Below are positions 58,916-64,000 of a stretch of DNA of 64,000 bases, piece after piece. Position 1 is the first letter of the stretch, and each line of letters opens with the position of its first letter. A program made the translations under genes and the position numbers. The notes beneath the pieces were generated by a model that ran no database searches, was not told where the DNA came from, and saw only the letters and a program-made list of their open reading frames with translations. The DNA comes from Zelonia costaricensis (lineage: Eukaryota > Euglenozoa > Kinetoplastea > Trypanosomatida > Trypanosomatidae): contig JASAOO010003553.1 of NCBI GenBank assembly GCA_030849075.1, forward strand, positions 1 through 64,000, in the 5' to 3' direction.

Positions 58916-60130
58916 ATGCTCAAGCGCACGTCGCCGCCGGTCGCGCTCGGCGACGTGCATGCCCGTCTCAGCGCTGGTTCCACAGCACCCGCCGTGTATG
59001 ACCCGCCCCTCGATGCCGAAGAAGGGGCCGCCGTCGTGGTGGTGGCTGCCGCTGCTGGTGAAAGCGGCCGGTCGCAGGCGGCCTCCGCGGAGGACGGCGC
59101 CGGTGCAGAGGCGGCGGCCGCGGCCAGTCCGCACACGAGTGCGTTCGCGGTGACGGTGCCGCCCCCTGCAGCCGCCGCCGCCTCGCCGAGTGCGCCGGCG
59201 CCTGGTGGTGCTGTGGTCAGCAGCTCCTGTGACGTGCACCCCGCCGCGGTGCCGGCGCGGCGCTTCCGCAACATCTACGACGGCGTCTTCTACCGCCCGC
59301 CCGGCACGACGAAGCGCGCGCTGGGCAGGATGCGGCTTATCTGGTGCTGCGTCGTCACCAGCGAGAGCTGGCACGCGTCCCTCGTTGGAGTGCCCATCCT
59401 CATCTTCGCCACGCTCTTCGCGGCGGGGGTGGTGCCGACGGGCGAGTGGTTCTCGTACGTCTTCACGGCCGTTTTTACGGCGCTCTCGCTGACGTGCCTG
59501 ACGCTCTCCGTCACGCTGGACCCCGGCATCGTCCCGCCTGCGCCGGTGTCGGAGCAGCCCACTGGGCCCGCCACGGTGATGGTGGACGGGCAGCCGGTGG
59601 AGTGCAGGGTGTGCACGACGTGCCACATCATCCGCCCACCGCGCAGCACCCACTGCCGGAGCTGCGACGTGTGCGTCGAAGAGTTCGACCACCACTGCGG
59701 CATTCTCGGCAGCTGCGTCGGCAAGCGCAACTTCCGCTTCTTTGGCGGCTTCTTCATCGTGACGAGTCTGCTGGCCACGTACGTGTTCATCCGCTCCATG
59801 GTGGTCGTCACCACGACGGACTTCAAGTCGACCGGATCCGGCGCGAGCGAGGCATGGCTCGCGGCGAACTGTGTGCTGTGCATCTTTGCCGCCATCATCG
59901 GCGGCGTCCTCGTCGTACCCTGCGCCGCGCGCTACGTGATGCTGAGCGCCACCAACGTCACCTTCAAGGAGACGCTGCGGGCACAGCAGCAGGCGGTGAT
60001 GTCGGGGGAGCAGCTGGCCGGGTGCGCGCCGGTGCCGGAGATGCAGAGCGAGAACTACCTGCGCAACGTTGTCCGCCGCCTTTTCAGTCCCATCGGTCGC
60101 AGCCGTATCCCGTTCGACTACTACGTGTGA
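58916..60130 (+). CDS. DHHC-type palmitoyltransferase (404 aa)
   Basis: Attaches palmitate to protein cysteines at cytosolic faces of endomembranes. The N-terminal ~115 residues are low complexity. Two membrane spans follow (about 160-180, SLVGVPILIFATLFAAGVV; about 190-210, FTAVFTALSLTCLTLSVTL). Next comes the cysteine-rich domain CRVCTTCHIIRPPRSTHCRS and CDVCVEEFDHHCGILGSCVG, with the catalytic DHHC at residues 258-261 (Cys261). Then FRFFGGFFIVTSLLATYVFI and NCVLCIFAAIIGGVLVVPCA form the last two spans. The 'PRSTHCRSC' and 'NFRFF' signatures are standard. After DHHC the usual PWVxNC is GILGSC, a substitution seen as GILG in some family members. The start is the first ATG after the acceptor. 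Four-span topology with cytosolic DHHC is inferred from the family. Confidence 0.94.
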   Translation: MLKRTSPPVALGDVHARLSAGSTAPAVYDPPLDAEEGAAVVVVAAAAGESGRSQAASAEDGAGAEAAAAASPHTSAFAVTVPPPAAAAASPSAPAPGGAVVSSSCDVHPAAVPARRFRNIYDGVFYRPPGTTKRALGRMRLIWCCVVTSESWHASLVGVPILIFATLFAAGVVPTGEWFSYVFTAVFTALSLTCLTLSVTLDPGIVPPAPVSEQPTGPATVMVDGQPVECRVCTTCHIIRPPRSTHCRSCDVCVEEFDHHCGILGSCVGKRNFRFFGGFFIVTSLLATYVFIRSMVVVTTTDFKSTGSGASEAWLAANCVLCIFAAIIGGVLVVPCAARYVMLSATNVTFKETLRAQQQAVMSGEQLAGCAPVPEMQSENYLRNVVRRLFSPIGRSRIPFDYYV

Positions 60131-60662
60131 ACGGAAAGGAACGATTTGGGAGGAGGGGAGGGGGAGGGTTGCGGTGTCGGCGTTCGTGCCAAGAGGCGTC
60201 CAGCTCACGCAAATGTCGTGCCGGTTCCGCTGTTGCCCTTCTTGAACTTCGCCCTTCTGTTTAGCTGTGCTGCATTTCTGCATCTGCTTCTTCGGCTGCG
60301 ACAAGCTGGTGACGGAATACGCAGAAGGCGAGAAGAGCGCGAGGGAAGTGCTTCCAGTGCGTGGCGGCGACGCCGAACAACAGAGAAGAAAACAGAGGGG
60401 CCGCGGTGAGAAACCAACCGCTATCCGTGGGCGTCGGCATCGCCGCTCTCTTTCCGCCCGACCTGCCCCTCATTCCTTGCTCCCGCCCTGCATCTCGCCC
60501 GCCCCTCCTCCCTGTCCTCGTCTCATCATCGCCGTTTTCTCGGCCTCTACACCACGTGCACAAGCGCGCGCAGAACTCCAACGTCTCGTTTCCTCGTCCC
60601 CACGCCCCGCTGCCACTCGACCCCTCTCCAGCCCCCTCAACTTCCCAATCACTACCGCGAAC
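60131..60662. other. Intergenic spacer
   Basis: No gene. G-rich near 60151-60168, then CT-rich from 60450. Candidate acceptors for the next gene are AG 60563-60564, 60572-60573 and a later AG near 60630. Confidence 0.6.
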
Positions 60663-61433
60663 ATGAAGCGGGCGATGGAGCTGGCGGGGACGACCAACTT
60701 TCGCGACCTCGGCGGCTACCGCACCACCGACGGTCGGCGCGTGCGGGAGGGCCTCGTGTACCGCAGCGACAGCCTGCACAACATCCCGCCTGCGGTGGCG
60801 CAGGCGGTGCTGGTGGAAAAGCTGCGCGTCGGCCACGCCTTCGATCTGCGCAGCGTCGACGAGGCGTCGCACAAGCCGTACGCCGTGTCCGGCATCACGC
60901 GCGTCGCGGTGCCGGTTGGCGGGTCGATGCTGGAGAAGCTGCTCGAGCCGGACGCCGACTCGACGGTCGACTACACGCAGGAGCTCATCCACGCCACGTA
61001 CCGCCACCGCATCGACCACTACAGCTCCCAGCTGGGCGAGGTCCTGCGGTTTCTTGCAAGCCCCGCATTCGCACTCGCCGGAGACGCCGCGCCGCGGGCG
61101 ATCGTGTTTCACTGCACGGCTGGCAAGGACCGCACCGGGCTCGTGGCGGCGCTCCTCCTGCACCTGCTCGGCGTCCCGCGCGAGACGATCATGGCGGACT
61201 ACATGCTCACCGGCGCCTGCCTGCGGCGGCCCGCCGAGGCCGGCTCGTACTACAACGGCCGGCAGCTGAGCGACGCCGCCGTCGACGTCATCTGGGGCAT
61301 CGACCCGGCCTACCTGAGCGCCGGCCTCGCGTACGTGGAGCAGCGCCACGGCAGCATCGACGCGTACGCCGCCACCGCGCTGGGCGTCGACGCCGCGGCC
61401 GCGCGGCGCCTGCGCGACCGCCTCCTCGTGTGA
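60663..61433 (+). CDS. MptpB-like tyrosine/lipid phosphatase family protein (256 aa)
   Basis: Cys-based phosphatase; the MptpB-like group (atypical lipid phosphatases) acts on phosphotyrosine and phosphoinositides. The opening ELAGTTNFRDLGGYRTTDGR is diagnostic ('NFRDLGGY'). VYRSDSLHNI and HAFDLRSVDEASHKP are the next conserved blocks. The P-loop is VFHCTAGKDRTGLVAALLL with catalytic Cys151 and Arg157; the Lys and Asp inside the loop (TAGKD) are typical of this family and of lipid phosphatase activity. A helix (YLSAGLAYVEQRHGSIDAYA) near the C-terminus matches the bacterial family. No signal peptide or membrane span is seen, so it is probably cytosolic. It is the last + strand gene before the strand switch. 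Specificity is inferred. Confidence 0.93.
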   Translation: MKRAMELAGTTNFRDLGGYRTTDGRRVREGLVYRSDSLHNIPPAVAQAVLVEKLRVGHAFDLRSVDEASHKPYAVSGITRVAVPVGGSMLEKLLEPDADSTVDYTQELIHATYRHRIDHYSSQLGEVLRFLASPAFALAGDAAPRAIVFHCTAGKDRTGLVAALLLHLLGVPRETIMADYMLTGACLRRPAEAGSYYNGRQLSDAAVDVIWGIDPAYLSAGLAYVEQRHGSIDAYAATALGVDAAAARRLRDRLLV

Positions 61434-62034
61434 CCCTGTGGGGAAATCCAAAAAAAAAAATCCGGGCCGTGGCGCGCCCCCCGCTGGCCCTGCCGCCACG
61501 CCCAGGCCCCCGCCGGCGGGGATGCGCGGGGGCCCACGCGGGGGGGGGGGGGAAGACAGACGAGCCGGGGGCGGGGGGGGGGGTGCACGGTTGGGGTTTC
61601 AAATCATGGCGCCGTCTTGGGCCACGCGCTCGCTTCGGCTTGGGGAAACGCGGGCAGAGCCCCCCCCCCACCGGCGCCGGCGATGTGGTCTTTCTTGGCT
61701 TCTTTGTCTCCACCGATGGCGCTCTCCTTTACTCCGATTCCTTATTGTTGGTGTTGTTCAGCCTTGTCGACTCTGGTCTGAGGAAGTATCGCGCGCGGTG
61801 TGGCGTACAGGTACAAGTAAAACACGGGGGAGGTGAAACTCAGCCGGCAATCGGTCGGTGAGGGAAGACGGGCACCGCCACGGGTCGGGGCGAACAAGAT
61901 ACAAAATCGCTACACACACACACACACCTAGACGTACACATGCGCGTGCTCACAGTCACAAACACGCTCAACGCTACGGCGCAGCTCCATTTCCAGCCGT
62001 CTCGCCCACACTCACTCACCCCCCCCCGTACGCG
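61434..62034. other. Convergent strand-switch region
   Basis: Between the + strand phosphatase gene (ends 61433) and the minus-strand gene whose coding end is at 62035, so the region lies between two 3' ends. It holds an A11 run near 61450, G-rich tracts (61516-61583), a C run near 61660, a CCGGCGCCGG palindrome at 61671-61680 and a CA repeat at 61909-61926. In Leishmania-type genomes such sites are where polymerase II units end, often marked by base J and sometimes holding tRNA genes. No tRNA could be recognised here. Confidence 0.8.
61516..61583 (+). other. G-quadruplex-prone G-rich tracts in the strand-switch region
   Basis: Runs of G at about 61518-61521, 61528-61532, 61540-61552, 61567-61571 and 61573-61583, separated by short spacers, on the + strand. 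This is unlike the C/T-rich + strand of the rest of the unit. Confidence 0.7.
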
Positions 62035-63141
62035 TTAGTTGGGCTCCGGGAAGCAGTACACCGTTGTCTGCGGCGAGAAACGCAGTGTGGCCAGGGTCGC
62101 CGTGTCGGGCCCCAGCGCGCGGCCGTTCATGACGAGCATCGGCAGCCGCACCAGCGTGCCGCGCGACGCCGACGCCGTCCACGGCATGATCACTTCGAGG
62201 ATGCGGTGCTTGAGCTCCTCAAGCCGCGTGTGCGGCGAGCAGGCGAGCGTGAAGCTCGTCCCGTTCATCGTGCGCACCAGCACTGTCACCGTGTCATCGG
62301 CCTCGTACGGCGCATCGAGCGCGAGCGCCGGCGTCGGGACGGGGTTCGGAATGACGGGTGGCGCCTTGTTAGGGCCGCGGTGGCGGTGCGGTGCGAGGGG
62401 GTTTGCTGGTGCCGCCACAGGCGACGCGGGCGGCCTCGGCGCCGCCGCGCTCTTTTTGCTCGCGGGCGCCCGTGACGCGGCCGCGGCTGGCGGCGCCGCC
62501 ACCTTCGCCGGACGAGGCGTCTTCACGGGCGTCGCCGCCGCCTTCCTGCTGCGTGGCTGCGCCTTTGGGGGACTCGCCGGCGACTTGCGTGTGCGGCTGT
62601 CGGGGCGGCGTTTCGGGATGGGCAGCGGCTTGCTCGCCTTCAGCAAGTTCGACGCGCGCTTCGCCACAGCTTGTGCGGCAGCCTTGGCCGGCGTCTTGGA
62701 CACGGGCTTCTTTGCGCGCTTGGCAGGCGAGGGACTCTTGATCTTCCGTGGCGATGCCTGCACCGGCTTCTTGCTCGCCTTGGCAGGCGTCGCCGCCGCT
62801 GCTGGTTTCTTCTTGCTCGGCATCTTCACGGCCGGCGCGGCGGCCACCGCTGGTGCCCTCTTCGGTGTCGTCTTGGTGACCGCCTTGGCCGGCGCGCGCG
62901 GGGCCGACTTGCTTGCCTTCGCCTTCCGCGAACCCGCTGCGGACGTGGCCGCCTTCTTTGCCGGGGTGGCCGGCGGCGGCTTGGCGGCGGCCGGCTTTCG
63001 CGCGGGCGTCTTCCTCGCCCTCCCCCTGGAGCCCCTCTTGGGACGGCCCCAGCCTAGGTAGATCTTGCCAAGCCCGAGCGCAGCCGCGTTGTCGACGATG
63101 AAGTCCGGCCGCTGCCGGTGCTCGCGCGGCTCCAACTTCAT
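62035..63141 (-). CDS. Histone-H1-like basic protein with C-terminal ubiquitin-like domain (368 aa)
   Basis: Read on the minus strand from ATG 63141. The N-terminus MKLEPREHRQRPDFIVDNAA is followed by an AT-hook-like GRPKRGSRGRARK segment. About residues 45-250 consist of Lys/Ala/Pro/Ser repeats of the PAKKA, KPAAAK and TPAKA kind, as in histone H1 tails and basic nuclear proteins. From about 287 there is a separate ordered domain: TVTVLVRTMNGTSFTLACS, RLEELKHRILEVIMPW, RLPMLVMNGRALGPDTAT and TLRFSPQTTVYCF, which follows the beta-grasp order of ubiquitin-like domains (strand, strand, helix, strand with a 'G' turn, strand). No di-glycine C-terminus is present, so it is not processed like ubiquitin. 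It is probably a nuclear DNA-binding or chromatin protein. The upstream in-frame TTG extension is not used. Confidence 0.88.
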   Translation of the reverse strand: MKLEPREHRQRPDFIVDNAAALGLGKIYLGWGRPKRGSRGRARKTPARKPAAAKPPPATPAKKAATSAAGSRKAKASKSAPRAPAKAVTKTTPKRAPAVAAAPAVKMPSKKKPAAAATPAKASKKPVQASPRKIKSPSPAKRAKKPVSKTPAKAAAQAVAKRASNLLKASKPLPIPKRRPDSRTRKSPASPPKAQPRSRKAAATPVKTPRPAKVAAPPAAAASRAPASKKSAAAPRPPASPVAAPANPLAPHRHRGPNKAPPVIPNPVPTPALALDAPYEADDTVTVLVRTMNGTSFTLACSPHTRLEELKHRILEVIMPWTASASRGTLVRLPMLVMNGRALGPDTATLATLRFSPQTTVYCFPEPN

Positions 63142-64000
63142 GGCAGCGATGGACAACGGAGCAAGATGTGTGTCAGTGTGCGGAAAGCAGCGCGCGTGGT
63201 GCGAGTAGACGTCAGCCTGAGATGAGACGAAGGAGCGTGTGCTGATATGAAAGCTACAGGAAGAGTGTGGCGGTGAGTGTGAGGGGAAGGGGGCAGGGGA
63301 GAAGCAAAGGCGGCGATCAGGCGGATTTGTCGAGTAGCGTCGCCACGTGCGCCAGTGAAGCCTTCGTCAATGAGGGGCGGGGGAGGGGGGGGGGGCGACG
63401 GAAGGAAAAAAGAGGGAAGGGGAGTGAGAGCGGGGTGGTGAAAGAGGCCGCCGCGAGGGTAGGGCGGAGAGGGAGAAGCTTCGCCGTGGCAGCATTCTCG
63501 CTGCGCACTGCCGCTGCAGAGCGAGATGGACAGTCGGCCGATTCAGGACACGGCCAACGCGGTGTTCTGTGTTGTTTTCTTCTCACGAGTCCGGGTCTCC
63601 GAGAAAAGGGAAGAGGAAAGAGAGGTAGGGGTGGTGGAGGTGGTGGGACACCCCTTCCCCAACCCAACCCCGCCTCTCACCGCCACAGACCCGTCGCAAG
63701 GTGCAACAGCGCGAGGGCAGTCGAGGGAGAAAGTGGGAGCAGGCGGGGGAGGGGGAGGGGGGGGGGAACAAGAAAAAAAGAAGAGGAGGAGGTGTCGGCA
63801 CAGCAGGTGATGGCCACCGTTGAACAGCAACTGAAGCTAGATCCCCGCGCGAGTGCATCAGGGGGAACACGTCATTGCCTGGCGAGGGGAAAGAGACACA
63901 CGCAAGAGAGCGGCCAACACGTGGGGAAAGTGAGACAAGTGCGAGCGCGCCCCAAGCGTGGGTAATGTACAATGAGTTGGTGTCGTCGTGGTCAGCAAAG
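63142..64000. other. Upstream region of the minus-strand gene
   Basis: No gene. The + strand is purine-rich (GA, G and A runs at about 63370-63430 and 63730-63790), i.e. polypyrimidine on the minus strand, as expected for minus-strand transcription. Candidate acceptors read on the minus strand are the AG complementary to 63362-63363, right after a long minus-strand pyrimidine tract, and one complementary to 63217-63218 (CTCATCTCAG). Confidence 0.6.
63362..63430 (-). promoter_or_regulatory. Minus-strand polypyrimidine tract and splice acceptor
   Basis: On the minus strand a CT-rich tract (CCTTCCCTCTTTTTTCC then a C run) ends in GACGAAG, the AG being the complement of 63362-63363. This implies a leader of about 220 bases for the gene starting at 63141; a closer AG (complement of 63217-63218) is the alternative. 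Confidence 0.5.

Noticed and set aside
61590..61605. Possible tRNA B-box (GGGGTTTCAAATC) in the strand switch
   Set aside because: Does not match the GGTTCRANNCC consensus, and no A-box or acceptor pairing could be seen around it.
63267..63965. 232-codon + strand frame at the right edge
   Set aside because: Arg/Gly/Glu-rich reading of the purine-rich leader and upstream DNA of the minus-strand gene; no domain.

Overview
ORGANISM AND CODING STYLE. The window reads as nuclear DNA of a trypanosomatid protozoan, in the Leishmania/Leptomonas/Crithidia range. The protein genes are intron-free with GC-rich third codon positions. Eighteen consecutive genes lie on the + strand, and each start codon follows a pyrimidine tract and an AG, as expected for spliced-leader trans-splicing of a polycistronic transcript. 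Spacers are long and full of C, T, CT and GT/CA tracts. Species cannot be fixed by eye. Two single N bases (11572, 39166), each between near-identical ~29-base units, show that this is a draft assembly.  LAYOUT. 1-3469 non-coding; 3470-5884 signal-peptide/membrane protein; 5885-9246 non-coding; 9247-10071 FAH-family hydrolase; 10072-16489 a 6.4 kb stretch with no convincing gene; 16490-23512 giant HECT ubiquitin ligase with a ZZ-like finger; 25086-25516 decayed retroelement RNase H fragment; 26062-27255 and 28033-29106 two basic, probably nucleolar proteins (the second NOP53-like); 30308-35116 p115/Uso1-like tether with C-terminal NPF motifs; 36812-38518 FHA protein; 39486-39815 YOS1-like ER-Golgi protein; 40510-42177 RNF32-like double-RING protein; 43077-44186 CS-domain-like protein; 44632-45300 four-span membrane protein; 45721-47229 Sfi1-like Trp/Arg-repeat protein; 47812-49131 RBM34/Nop12-like protein with two RRMs; 51445-53985 NADPH-cytochrome P450 reductase-like diflavin enzyme; 56138-56794 small coiled-coil protein; 58021-58611 probable mitochondrial membrane protein; 58916-60130 DHHC palmitoyltransferase; 60663-61433 MptpB-like phosphatase. 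The last gene, 62035-63141, is on the minus strand and encodes a histone-H1-like basic chain ending in a ubiquitin-like domain.  STRAND ARCHITECTURE. The + strand unit ends at 61433 and meets a minus-strand gene, giving a ~600 bp convergent strand-switch region with G-rich tracts. This is the class of site where trypanosomatid polymerase II units end. Strand composition flips with it: + strand spacers are pyrimidine-rich before 61 kb and purine-rich after 63 kb.  HOW THE GENES RELATE. As usual in trypanosomatids, neighbours do not form metabolic operons. Some themes recur: ribosome biogenesis (NOP53-like, RBM34/Nop12-like, perhaps the 26062 protein), the early secretory pathway (p115-like, YOS1-like, DHHC enzyme, ER-anchored reductase) and ubiquitin (HECT, RNF32-like, ubiquitin-like fusion). 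No tRNA, rRNA, spliced-leader gene or CRISPR array was recognised.
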